Below, in pieces: positions 44,094 to 57,700 of a DNA stretch of 64,000 bases. How positions within the stretch are numbered: position 1 is the stretch's first letter; every line of letters starts with the position of its first letter. Source of the stretch: Rehmannia glutinosa (taxonomy: Eukaryota > Streptophyta > Magnoliopsida > Lamiales > Orobanchaceae). The translations under genes were made by a program, and so were the position numbers. Under the pieces are notes generated by a model, which searched no databases, was not told the origin of the DNA, and worked only from the letters and a program-made list of their open reading frames with translations. The DNA is taken from the NCBI GenBank assembly GCA_016081115.2, contig JABTTQ020002615.1, positions 434,001 through 498,000 on the forward strand, in the 5' to 3' direction.

Positions 44094-44257
44094 AACTTGT
44101 TGTAAAAGTTTGTCGTCATATATAATGTTTACGAGCTGCCAAGGCAACGCCATTTGCCAACATAGGCCTTAACAGATTCAGCTTACGTGGAACCACCTGA
44201 TAAATTAGCAATAGTATACAATTTTGTGTTTGAACTGATCAAATTTCAGAGAGGGGA

Positions 44258-44268
44258 CTATAAAAAGG
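44258..44268 (+). promoter_or_regulatory. TATA box of the PRAF-type gene
   Basis: ctataaaaagg lies about 190 bp before the donor site of the 5'UTR exon (44455/gtgag) and 165 bp from the divergent tRNA gene. A start near 44290 would give a 165-nt first exon. Confidence 0.55.
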
Positions 44269-44289
44269 AAACCCCCGTCCATTTCTCTT

Positions 44290-44455
44290 CTAACGGTTTG
44301 TTACCATTTCCACTCTTTCATTTCATTTCGCCCAAAATTTCCCACTTCAAGCTTCGCTAAGCTCATTTCCTCTCTCGTTCTCTTATTGGGGAGGATTTCG
44401 GAGCTGAAAACAGAGACATCCGATTCTTCGACGAAGTACTCTCGTCAAATATTTT
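44290..44455 (+). other. 5'UTR exon of the PRAF-type gene (predicted)
   Basis: Pyrimidine-rich leader sequence (ttcccacttcaagcttcgc, cctctctcgttctct) ends at a consensus donor, attttgtgagtag. It is followed by a 0.7-kb intron to an acceptor near 45132 (ctgttcttcag). The 5' end is inferred from the TATA box. Confidence 0.5.
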
Positions 44456-45206
44456 GTGAGTAGCTTGTTTTTGTTATTAACGTAGTCGTTTCTTTTTTAA
44501 ATCTATTATGCGAATTGGATGTTGCATTGCCACAGCTAAATTGATTGGCATTTGCCTGAATCCTTAGATCCTTCAGGTTTTTTAATCTGTTCCTTAACTA
44601 GTTGATTGCGAGTAATAATCAGAGTAGTGATTGCGGATTTTATTATGTATGAATGTGGATAAATTCGTATCTAATGATGATGATTTGCTTCGTGATGTTT
44701 TTTTAACCGAGTTTTATGGTTCGGTGGCCTTACAAATCTATAAGCATTTTGAACGAGATTGTCAGAAGATTGTGAATTTTTATTATGTCAGCTTATTTCA
44801 ATGTAAAACTTCTCAAGTTTAATTTGCTCGGTTTTTGTTTGATTGTGTAGTTTTTTGAATTTGTGAATTTAGCGTGGATGAAGGCTTGGATCTTTTTCGA
44901 TGACAATGCTTTTCATCCGCTGTAAGTGGTTAAGGCTTGGTGGTTTGGGAATGATGATGATATTATATAGCTGGTTGTCGTCTATTAAGCTTGGATTGTT
45001 AATAACATCAGTTTGAGGGACTTTATGTCCAGTCTGGATAGTTAATAACGTCAGTTGTCTCATGATTGAGTGTTAAAACATGACAAAATTGTGGAATCAA
45101 CTGATGTATGGAGAATATTAACTGTTCTTCAGGTTCTCCTTTGCTGGCGTTGTCTAGATGATCATCATTATTTTACAAATGAGGGTTAATTGATATAACA
45201 GCTTGA

Positions 45207-45732
45207 ATGAGTACCCTACAGAGCAGTACTGGGGATAGGGATACTGTGCAGGTATATAATCTTATCTTCTTCTTGTAATATCTTCTTGTAATTTCTTCTT
45301 CCATTGCTTATTTGTAGAGAAACAATTGAGATTCTCTTAATAATAAATTGCGCATTGGAGATTCGTGTTACTGTTGTTCCCCTTTCATCCCTTTTCTCTT
45401 TACCCTGAGAAGCTGAACCGTTGTCTACTTCAATTGGTAAGTGCTATAGTGGACTGTTAGGGTTTTTACAGATTTGCAAACTTAAATGCATTTATTCAAA
45501 CTTGATAGGGAAGGTATTTTTGTTAGTGCATAGCTGCTGTGGATTTTGTTTTATAATTTCATATCCTGCTATAGAGTTTAGACTTCAAATTACTAGAATA
45601 AATTATGTTGTTTTCTTGTAATGGTGTCTCTGTTTTTTCCCCCAATTTTTCATTTATTTATTTATTAAGGATGACTTTTGTACCCAATGAACAAATGCTC
45701 ATTCCGTTGATTGTTTTTGTTACCTATATTGC

Positions 45733-45789
<57 letters not shown>

Positions 45790-48700
45790 CAGCTGTTCTA
45801 AATTTTCCCTGTTCCGCTACAGGCCATTAATGCCTTAAAGAAAGGTTCTTATCTTCTGAAGTATGGGCGATGGGGGAAACCGAAGTTCTGCCCTTTCCAG
45901 CTCTCGAATGTGAGCTCCATCTCATTCTATTAGAGACAGGGTATTTTGCTCCCTTGATGGTATTTAGCATGATATATCCATTATATGATATTTTTCTACA
46001 TTCCTCTCTTTACTTCATGACACTCACTGTATGCAAAAAATCTCAACGATGCAGTGGTTATAGTTTAGATGGTAGTCTAAAAGGATAAAAGAATTATTAA
46101 TTGAACCTCTACTGAAGCGGTTTCATTGGATCTGAATAATGTAGGATCAGTCTTTTAGAGTCTTCGAAGCCAATCACTTCATATAAAATTACATGATTTG
46201 CTTTAAACTGAATTTTATCTTATTCCATCTCTTAAGGTAATCTTATTACATTACTTCTTCTGTAAAAAGTTATGACAACATTGACAAGTACCCATGTGAT
46301 ATAAACTTTCCGACTTCGGGAGAGAAGTATTCACTTTTGGTTTTTGAGGTTTTCTTATTTAACCTTGATGGAGTATGAATTTCAATTAAGAAATCTTGCA
46401 AATCCATCTCTTTTACTTCTTTCCTGTTTTTGCAACTAACTATATTAAAATGCTTTGGCATTTTAAAACTCTTGTTGCTGCGCTTAACTTCCTCTCTAGT
46501 TATTGGTTAATTCATGACAAAAAAAGGTGTGCACTAATACAACAAATTATGTTTGGGGATTTTAGCTATGGACTTTGGTGCCGAATTAACCCTGTTTTAG
46601 TGCATGTGATCCTGTTTTCTGGCATTTGATTCATTTATTAACCAAGCTGGATTCATAGAAAATGTAACAAAATTACAATGGAGTTCAGTTTTTGGTAATT
46701 CAAGGAGTTAACATTTCTGTTCCATAATGTGAAATAGTTAAATTCATGATTAATTATTTTATTTTGATCTATGTTGGCTTAGTTTGATTCTATATTATTA
46801 CCTTTTCATCACACAATCATTTTGCCACCAACTTTTTAGTACTCTTCTTTCTCCTCATTTTTATTTATCGAAATCTCAGGACGAGAGAGCACTAATTTGG
46901 TATGCTGGAAAAGAGCAGAAACAACTCCGACTAAGTCAGGTTTCAAGGATTATACCTGGACAACGTACTGTAAGTTTGTCTGCTACTGCATGACATATTA
47001 CACCTTGTAAAAATTGTTTACTACTCTCATGTCATTAGAAATTCCCTTCTGACACATTAAGTAAACAATGGGGTGGGTATCATTGTAGATCCTCTCTTCA
47101 TAGATCAAGTAGTAGAAGTAACTAGAAAAAGAGATAGAATCATAGCCCTTAAAATTGTAGTAGGTAACAAACTTATAAATATTGTTAGTGTATATGCACC
47201 TCAAGTAGGATTAGATGATGCTACTAAGGCTAAATTTTGGGAAGATTTAGAAACTCTAATGCAATCAATCCCTCAAAATGAAAAAGTCATCATAGGTGGA
47301 GACTTAAATGGACATGTGGGGAAGGATAATGAAGATTCTGAAAGGGTCCATGGAGGATATGGCTTTAGCTCGCGTAACAATGAGGTGCAGTTGCTTATGA
47401 TTTCATTTTAGGTAATACCTTCTTTAAAAAGAGAGACAAACATTTAATTACATTTAAAAGTGATCCTAACAAATCACAAATTGACTACTTCCTAACCAGA
47501 AAAAGCGATAGAAAAATATGCAAAGATTGCAAAGTAATACCTGGAGAAAGCCTCGCCACCCAACATAGACTACTAGTTTTGGATATCAAACTTATTAACA
47601 TACACTTAAAGAGAAAGAAAATTAACATATCGAGAATTAAGTGGTGAAAATTAAAGAATAAAGAAAAAAGAGATAGTTTTGTCAAATCTCTAGTAGAAAC
47701 CATTGATTGGAAAGTGGAAGACAAAGTCGATGATACATGGAACTATGTAACTACTCAAATGAAAAAGATCGCAAAAGAAACATTAGGGGTGTCAAATGGT
47801 AATAAATGGAATAAAGAGTCATGGTGGTGGAATCAAGAAATCCAAGAGAAGGTAAAAGAAAAACGAACTAGTTACAAAGTATTATATTCCTGTAAAAACG
47901 AAGAAAATCTTAAAAGATATAAAAACGCCAAAAAATAAGTAAAAAGAGCAATATATGAAGCAAAAACCAAGGCATATGAAGATTTCTATAAAAAACTAGA
48001 TACTAAGGAAGGAGAGAAAGATATATCTATAAAATAGCAAAATTTAGAGAAAAACAAACAAGAGAACTAACCCAAATTAAATGCATAAAAAATGAGAATG
48101 ATAATATTTTAGTGAAAGACGAGGACATAAAAGATCGATGGAAGAGGTATTTCAATAATCTTTTTAACGAACCGAAGAGGAATGAAGTCACATTAGGGGA
48201 ACTAGGCCAATCTGAACTGAATAGAAACTGTACTTTTTATCGTAGGATTCAACTTCATGAAACAGAAAAAACACTAAACAAAATGAAAACTGGCAAAACA
48301 GTTGTCCTAGATGATATACCAATTGAAGCATGGAAATGTTTAGGTGGAGTTGGAATTGCATGGCTTACTAAATTATTTAATGTTATCCTAAAAACTAAGA
48401 AAATGTCTAATGAACGGAGAAAAAGTATATTGATACCTATATATAAAAACAAAAGGGATATACAAAATTGTGCAAATTACAGGGGAATTAAATTAATAAG
48501 TCATACAATGAAACTATGGGAAAGAGTTACAGAAGCAAGAATAAGAAATGAAACTAGTATATTAGATAATCAATTTGGCTTCATATCAAGAAGATCCACA
48601 GTTGAAGCAATACACTTAATTAGACGATTATGTGAACAATATAACGAGAGAAAACAAGATTTACATATAGTTTTTATTGATCTTGAGCCTTACGATAGAG

Positions 48701-51700
48701 TCAACCGAGATATAATGTGGCGCGTATTGGAAAAAATAGGAATAAAAATAGCTTACATAGATGCCATAAAAGATATGTATGATGATATAACAACATGTAT
48801 CAGGACACCAACATGAATATCCAGTGAATTCCCAAACACTATAGGTTTGCATCGGGGATCCGCTAAGCCTTACTTTTTATCCTAATAATTGATGAAATCA
48901 CTAAACACTTACAAAAATCCATCCTGAATGTATCTTTATTTGCGGACGATATAGTTTTAATTGATGAAACAAGGGAAGGAGTAAATGCAAAATTCGAAGT
49001 TTGGAGAGAAGCACTCGAATCAAAAGGTTTTACTATAAGTAAGGCTAAAACAAAATACATGGAATGCCACTTTAGTAAAAACAACAGGAACAATGAGACG
49101 AAGGTTAAAATTGATGGACATGAAGTGAGTATAACAAAGAGTTTTAAATACTTAGGATCTATGGTTGAAGAGAACGGAGAAATCAATAAAGATGTCACAC
49201 ATAGGATCTATGCGGGTTGGAATAAATGGAGGAGTGCATCTTCTATCCTTTGTAACCGTAAAATACCATTAAAATTGAAAGGAAAATTTTATAAAACGGC
49301 CATAAGGCCCGCAATGCTTTATGGAGCAGAATGTTGGGCGATTAAATATGAGCACGAACAAAAAATGAGGGTAGCAAAGATGAGAATGCTAAGATGGATG
49401 TGCGGACACATTAGATTAGATATAATAAGAAATAAACACATTAGAAACAAAGTGGGAGTAGCACCAATAGATGAGAAAATTAGAGAAACACGATTAAGAT
49501 GGTGTGGACATGTTTATAGGAGACCTTTAGATGTACCTGTGTGACGTTTAGAAGGTAGAGAATCACTCACACAAATCAAAAGAGGCAGAGGTAAGCCTAA
49601 AAAGACTTGGAAAGAAGCTATTAAACAAGACATGTTATACCTAGAAATAAATGAAAATATGGCTTATGACCGTAAACGATGGCGCGATATGATCCATATA
49701 GCCGACCCCACGTAGTGGGATTTAGGCTTAGTTTGTTGTTGTTGTTGTTGTATGCTACAGTGTTTTGCTGGAATTTGTAGCCAAAAAAAACAAGTGTTTG
49801 AGAACCTTAATGTAGAAAATCCCAATTTATTTCTTTTCATATTTTTTTTGTATTATATTTTTGTTCCGTAATTTAACTTTTTTGCAGTATTAAATTTAGG
49901 TAGGTGGGGTAGAGGGCCCAAAGAAAATAATTTTATTTCCTTTTAATTGTTGGAATTATTTAAATTGCTGTTGCAACCCAGATTTGCATTGGACCTACTA
50001 ATTTTGTGATTTGCTGAACTCTTTTGTACTTCTCATATGTAAAAGTAAAGCAAAAATGTGGGAACCAAATTATTCTATAAAAGCACATTTATACATGGTA
50101 ATTTGGGCTTGCCTAACGTAAGTTTCTTAAGAATTTCAGTGAATCGTTCTGTAGGAAATAAAATATGTATGAAATATCATCAACAACTCATATGTAGGAA
50201 ATATCTTTATTAATAATGCATATAATATTTAGTAATATGTGAAATGAAATATATTCTTTGGTTAACATTCAATTACTTTTACTTGAATGATTCTTTTTTC
50301 TTTTAAATATAATAATATAATATTATAAACTTTGAGTTTTAACTTATATGTCATATACATGATCAATAAAAACAGCCAAGGGAAATGTCTAATATTCATT
50401 ATTTTACATAAGCATGTTCACCTTCAATATGCTAATATATTTTATTTTTATTTAAGTAATAAAATCAATAGCTAAAGGGGAATTGATTGGAGCTCAGTTG
50501 GTTTGAGCATTTATAACCAGGCTATTGACCTGGGATCAAATCCCACCCGTCCCACCCCTATCAAGACGTTGTAATTGTACTCAAAAAAAAAATCAATAGC
50601 TAAAGGATACATGTTTTATGTTGTATACTTGATATAACATATATGTTACCAACTTACCATATATATTCTATTCTACCCATGTTCATTTAATAATTATTCT
50701 TTTAAATGATTGTGAACAAAGATTAATAATGAAAAAGAAATCATTAGCATATATATTGGGGCATGTTAGTCATTTCTAGTTTAATGAATTGCAGAAACTG
50801 AGTTTGTTGTTATTTGCTCTTGTTGAAACACGAGCCTTTTCTAACATGGGGAGTTACCCGCCCCTTTTCCACAACATGGGGAATAATCAGCCCCTTTTCT
50901 ACAACAAGCAGATAAAATGCCATTTACCCTTACGCTCAGGGGCGGACGCACGCACCCTTTGGTTTAGGGGTCCTTGCCCCACCCCCCACCCCCAAAAAAA
51001 AAAACAATTTCATTTTCACTACTTATATATACTAAATAATATATATATATATTATTTAGTTATATATAAATATATATATATGTGTGTGTGTGTGTAGTAT
51101 TTTACTATTTTAGTATTTTTTATTCTAAACCTATTTGTTGATCAACAATTTGTTGTAAACTACACTAGCCTATTACATTTAAGTTTGAATAAACTATCAT
51201 TTGGGTCTTGATATATATCATAATATTTAAAATCGTGGAATATAAATCTCGATTAGGATTTAATGATGTATTTTAAAATATTTAACTATGAATATTGATG
51301 TAATTTTTAATGCAAAGACAACATGTTTAAATATAATTATAATATATATAAATGTTTGACAATTCATTTTTAACTGTTAGCGATAAAGTATATCGAAAAC
51401 CATATGATATTAGTACTACACGTACTCATCCCAACCCCAACAAGAAATTATACCTATTACTCGCAAGTAACATAACCCTCCCAAGAAAAATTACCGATAT
51501 CGTCCATCAGGATCCGAACAGGTGTAGGTACCGACGTCTACTTGTTATTGTGTTCACATATAGTTAATGGTATTTCCATGGTATTTCCATAACCTCTACA
51601 TTGCATCAGAAGCTGAACATATCTTCTTGTTATTGTGTTCACATATAGGTAATGGTTAATGCATGATCAGGTGTGCATACGCTGTACATTTATTATATTT

Positions 51701-54700
51701 ATGTGCATGCATGCATGTGTATTCTAAACATCATGTAAGGGGTCAACACAATTTTGTACATTTGACAATTAATAGCTAGTAGTCTTTTCACATAGATGTA
51801 AACATGAAGTGCTTAACTTGTTTGTATAATCTTTCATTGCGGGGGTGCACGTGAATTTAATGTATGATTACTCAAGTCACATAAAAATTATTGAACTGCA
51901 TAATAAAAACTGAATTGGTTTTAATAACCTTCACCATTTGTTAATCTAATGTATATGTGTTATATTCATTTCTATGCAGGCAATATTTCAGAGGTATCCT
52001 CAACCTGAGAAGGAATATCAGTCATTTTCTCTTATCTATGGCAGAAGATCCTTGGATGTGGTACGTAGTTCTTTTGACTTCAATAACTTCTGTTCTCTCG
52101 CAGAGAATGCTGCATGAATTATGCTTTTACTCTCTGCGCGCGCGCGTTTGTTCCTCTGTTTATTTCAAGTTACATACCACAAACACACTTCAGATTGTTG
52201 GTTATATTATTCAATTTTCAAATGTTATAAATGTGTGAATTTGAAGAATGGGTTGGGATATATACTAGACCTAGTAATTTCCTGTTAAAAGGTGGCAAGA
52301 TAACTTAAGAAACTGGTTTATTAAGCAATATTAATCAAGAAAATTGAGAGAAAATCTGAAAAATTGTTTTAGAGGATGCTGACAAGGAAGAACAAAGTTG
52401 AAGTTAAAATTAGGAGATAGCGACTCAGCCATTTTCTTACTTCCACATGTTCTAATTTTTATTAAAAGTTTCGCTCAGGATTGAATTGGAGCAATAATCC
52501 ATGCAGAGCAATACTTGTAGGTTCTGGACTAAGGTTTAGCCTGCCCTATGGAAGTACATTAAGTTCTATTTCTCTAATGGCTATTTAATTGAGAAATAGT
52601 AACATTTTCAAAGTAAGTTTTACAAGGAAATGGATAGTGTCAAGAAAATGGAACAAACATGCCAAAATAAAGTTTAGCAGTTTGAACCAAAGTTGTTTGA
52701 AAAATTGTTGTTAATTTTCAAGTGGGGATGAAAAGTAAACTTTACTGAATCCAACTGACTATAATATGGTAACAGAACCGCATGACGCTTTCTAAGATGA
52801 TTATCCCTGCTATTTCAGTAGCTTGTAACGGGCTTGATTTCTGCCCTTGATTTCATATAGTTCAACCGATACCAGATCTTTTTGAACACTTTGCTCTTCA
52901 CGAGAAAATTTTGTAAGTTGTGAAATATATCAAGATACTGGAAGATTGAACATGAATAATATATGAGTTAATTACAAAAACTACCCTGAAGTTTGTGGTA
53001 ATTACAAAAAAACCCCGCTAAGTTCCAAAATTACAAAAACTACCCCTGAGGTTTGAGGGAATGCTGCAAAACTATCGAATTTGTGTAAAAGCTATAATGC
53101 CTCTGATGGAATTCCACCCAAAAAAAAAAAAAAAAACACGAAATTTGAAAGGGGGTTAGGGAGGGGGGAGTGGAGTGGACCTACAAAATTACACCCATCT
53201 AGTTTGGAAACCAATAGTTTTTGGACATATTTTGTAGTTATGGAAAATCAGAGGGGTGAAAATTGTTTCTTCTTTGTAACCAGAGGGGGTATTTGTAACA
53301 TTCCAGGAGGGTTTTTGTGGAAAATTGAAATTATTTTCATTATTCTTATGTTTTTTCATATTCAAATTTAGTTTACTGATTGTAGATATGCCTAAGATAG
53401 TTTGTGATAATTTATTAAATCCTTAAATATTATAAATTGATATTTGCAAAATAAATAAAAAAGTTTGATCAAATTTTTTATGATGTCACCAAATTCCGTT
53501 AGTTCAACTAACAGCTGGGGGTAAAATGTAATAGAATAAACCTAAACCCTAAACCCTAAACCCTAAACCCTAATAGAATAAACCTCAGGAGTACTTTATA
53601 TAATTTTGAACTTAGCTGGGCTGTTTTTATAGTTATCCATACCTCAGGGGTATTTTTTGTAATTTACCCAATTAACCCATAATATATATGGGAATAGTAC
53701 TTTATACTGATCTTTAGAAAAGGTAGCTTCTGGTGACAATTGTGCTACTTCTACAGATATGCAAAGACAAGCATGAAGCAGAGATCTGGTTTGTGGCCCT
53801 GAGGGCATTGGTTTCACGGGGTAACTGCCAAAAATGGGGAACCGAAATTAGGACAGACAGCTCTTTGTCAGATTGTTCAAGTGATCGAACAGAAACAACT
53901 TCCCAGTCCATCCTATCAAATAGCAGTGATGATGCAGTTCATGAGGTCTCTTGCTATGGTAATTTCTAAGGTGCTGAAAAGCTACTATTTCATCTGATTC
54001 ACGTTCATAACATTTGCAGGACATACAGAGTCATCAAAGAATTGATGCACCATTTGAAATATCTCCTCAGAAAAGACTGCGAAAAGTGTTTTCTGATGTC
54101 GTACTACATAAAGCGGCATCTCTACGCTCTCCGCAGAGAGATTCTGGTCTCTCTTCTGGCATTTCACAACCAAATGAAAATAGAAACTCCGCAGATACTT
54201 TCCGAATCAGTTTTTCCAGTGCCATAAGCACATCTAGTCCAGAATCTTCTCCTGGAGATGTTCCTTTAAGCATCGTTTTCATGTGCGGAGAAGGAATTGA
54301 GGATGGCCTGCTTGATGGAGGCATGTCCAGAATTGGAGAATCCTTTTCCAGAAAGGATGCCTTTTTGCCAAAGGTTCTAGAATCTGCTTCAGCACTCGAT
54401 GCTCAACATATTGCTTGTGGCAGTAGACATTCTGTATTAATCACGAGACAGGGACAGCTTTTTAGTTGGGGAGATGGCTCAGGTGGCAAGCTGGGGCATG
54501 GATCAGAATCTGATTTATGTAACCCTACCCTCATTAATGCTCTTGGTGGATTGAACATTGTATCAGCAGGATGTGGAGAATATCATACCTGTGCTGTAAC
54601 ACTAACTGGAGATCTATACACATGGGGAGATGGCATCAATAACTTTGGCCTTCTTGGGCATGGAACTGAACGCAGTTACTGGACCCCACGAAAAGTCAGG

Positions 54701-57700
54701 GGGCCGATGGAAGGCATCTGCGTAACTTCTATATCTTGTGGACCTTGGCATTCAGCTGCTATCACATCACTAGGTCAGTTGTTCACATTTGGAGATGGAA
54801 CTTTTGGTGCCCTAGGTCATGGGGATCGGTGTTGTACAAGTGTCCCAAGGGAAGTTGAGGCTTTAAAAGGACAGAAAGCTGTGAGAATATCATGTGGATT
54901 TTGGCATACTGCTGCCGTAATAGAGATTTGTTCCGAATCGCCAAGTTGCAGTAACTCTCTAACTGGGAAGCTCTTCACCTGGGGAAATGGGGATGAAGGC
55001 CAGCTCGGGCATGGTGATAAACAATGCCAACTAGTACCACACTTCGTGGCTACACCAAATGACAAAATTTTTTGTGAAGTAGTATGTGGCCATAGCATTA
55101 CCGTTGCTCTCACCATCTGTGGACAAGTATATAAAATGGGGAGTACTAATTGTGGAGAAAATAGGTTCAATGGGGATACACATACATGGCCCGAACGTAT
55201 CGAGGGTAAACTAGAGAACTGTTTTGTTAAAGAAATATCATGTGGCTCTCATCATGTTGTTGCTCTGACCTCAAATTCGGAAGTATTCACTTGGGGAAAA
55301 GGAAGAAACGGTCAGTTAGGCCATGGAGACAACGCTGACAGGAATTCTCCTACTCTAGTTAAAGCTTTAGCGGGGAAACAAGTAAAGAGAGTCATTTGTG
55401 GAAGCAATCTCACTGCGGCAATTTGCCTTAATCAATGGGTTTGCGCAGTTGATTACTCAATTTGTGCTGGTTGTCGTAATCCATTCAATTTCAAACGTAA
55501 GCGTCATAACTGCTACAACTGTGGGCTTTTTTTCTGCAAAGCATGTACCAATAAGAAATCTTTGAGTGCTTCGCTGGCTCCAAATCCGAACAAATTATAT
55601 CGTGTATGCGGAGATTGTTTTACTAAACTGAACAATGGCTTGGGTAGCACAGTGAACTCTCGACCTCCCAAGTCAAGAAGCCTATTATGTGTACGTGGTG
55701 GGGTCCCCAGCAATGAAATAAAGAATGAGCCGTCCAGAGGTAAGAAACATGGGGTACTTTCTAGACTATCATCATTTGATTCATTCAGAAGGTCCAGTAG
55801 GCAACTTTCTGAGAGTAATCAGAAGCTAGATTCAAGCAGTACTCATAATTCTTCATTTCACGGTGGAAATCTAAGATGTAGTAGATCGGTTGTATCAAGT
55901 CCATCAAGATCAATGTTTGACAGCTGTGAGAGAATAAATGCTTCACATACAGGTTCAAAAACGCATTCTACAACTTCTCCTGTCTCCACGAAGTCAAGCC
56001 CCCCTTCTCCGTTATTTCCGTCATCATTTTGCAGTGTTCCTTACTGTGAAAAAGTTATTGATGATTCAGAAGTAACAAATGATGATCTTTCTGAAGAAAT
56101 CTCATTTTTGAGGGAACAGGTACATTATTTTCCTACGAAAACTGGCATTTATTTCTCTGAACGCAACTTGTGCTGTCAAAACCCCCATTTCTCGACATAT
56201 TTGTTCTGTTCCACTAAAATGGAATGATCTACAAAATATTTCAAGGCTGAAACTGTAGAGGACCAGCAGTTTAATTAATTTTCATGAATCTTAAATGTTA
56301 ATTGTCCTTTCTAGTATCCTTGAAATTATTGGTCAAATAGGAAATGTAGTACGATAAACTAATAGGAAATACAACCAATATTCTTTGGAAAACCTTATGG
56401 TCTTGGTTTCTTGGTTCCTGATGCATCTTTGGAGGTGATGCATTAACAGATATAAAATTGATCTGAATTTTTTCTTTTTTGAGTAGGATATAATTTCGAA
56501 ACAGGCTAACCTTAAGAATGAGTGTATCACATCTGATTGAGCATATTTGATTTGTTGTTTGAAGCTTACTTTTAATAATTCATCCCCATAGGGCCTTTCT
56601 ACATATGATTGGATGTTAGTAGACCATATGATGACTTGATAAAACTAGTGTTTCAGAATTATGATATACGTTCTTATAAAAAGTAGATCTTTTGTAAATT
56701 GAGAATTCAGTGCATTATTAGTAAAACCATGGAATCACTTTTCTTTCACTCAAGTCATGGTATTTGTTTTCTTTTAAATGCGATAATAGCTTAATCAATA
56801 TTGTTATTGGAATATCTATTACAGGTCGAAGTTCTCACTCGCAAGTCTCAGTTCCTCACAGCAGAACTGGATAGAACTTCAAATCAATTAAATGAGGCGA
56901 CTGCATGGTTTCAGGTTGAATCCAAGAAAAATAATGCTGCGAAGGAAGCAATAAAATGTCTCATGAGTCAGGTAAGTGAAATTATGGCATAATTAACCGT
57001 CACTGTCTCCTTAAAATTTCTCACGCTGTTGCATCGTCCAGAAAATTTTGTTGCTATTCAAACTTAGATGTCATTGGATTGCCATCACTGACTTCTTAGA
57101 ACTGCTCAAGAATGTTATTTTACTGGGGTCAAAAGTATCGATTTAGTTGGTTTCCTGAAGTCTCTTTTATTAGGTTCACAATCCTTTATTTATTTATCTA
57201 AATGTGCTTTGCTTAATACTCTTTTGATCACGGGATAATCCTCACTAATCTTATTAGTAAACTATAATCATTAAGAGGAAAAAAGACATACAATTAAGAA
57301 CACTTAAAGAGATCAGTTCAGTTTCCGAGGGGTGGGAGGGTAGATTATTATTTTTTTTATTTTTTTTGGAATAAAACACCCAATTAGTGTGGGGAATTAA
57401 GGCAAAATCCCCAACCTGTGGATTATGATGAAGGTATCAATTACAACCAAACAAAACCTTAAACCTATTACACTATTCTAAGTAGATCTATTATTTACAG
57501 CAGTAGTGCTCCAAGGCCTTCGACAAAATGAGGGCAATTGCAGCTGATCCATTCGAGCTAGAACTTGAACTCTTCTTGTGAATGAATTAGAATCCAGAAT
57601 CTGTATACGGTATACCAGGATGTGAACACCCAATGGAAGCCAATGCATCGGCCACAGTGTTTCCTTCTCTTAACACATGAGAGATGGATATATGCAATTC

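Noticed and set aside
45605..45838. ORF containing a poly-isoleucine run
   Set aside because: Translation of the (TTA)n microsatellite within a PRAF intron.
51541..51653. Two copies of cttgttattgtgttcacata about 83 bp apart
   Set aside because: A small local duplication in an intron with no transposon ends; too little to interpret.
53081..53371. 96-aa ORF in PRAF intron
   Set aside because: Lies wholly within an expanded MITE and begins with a poly-A-derived lysine run.
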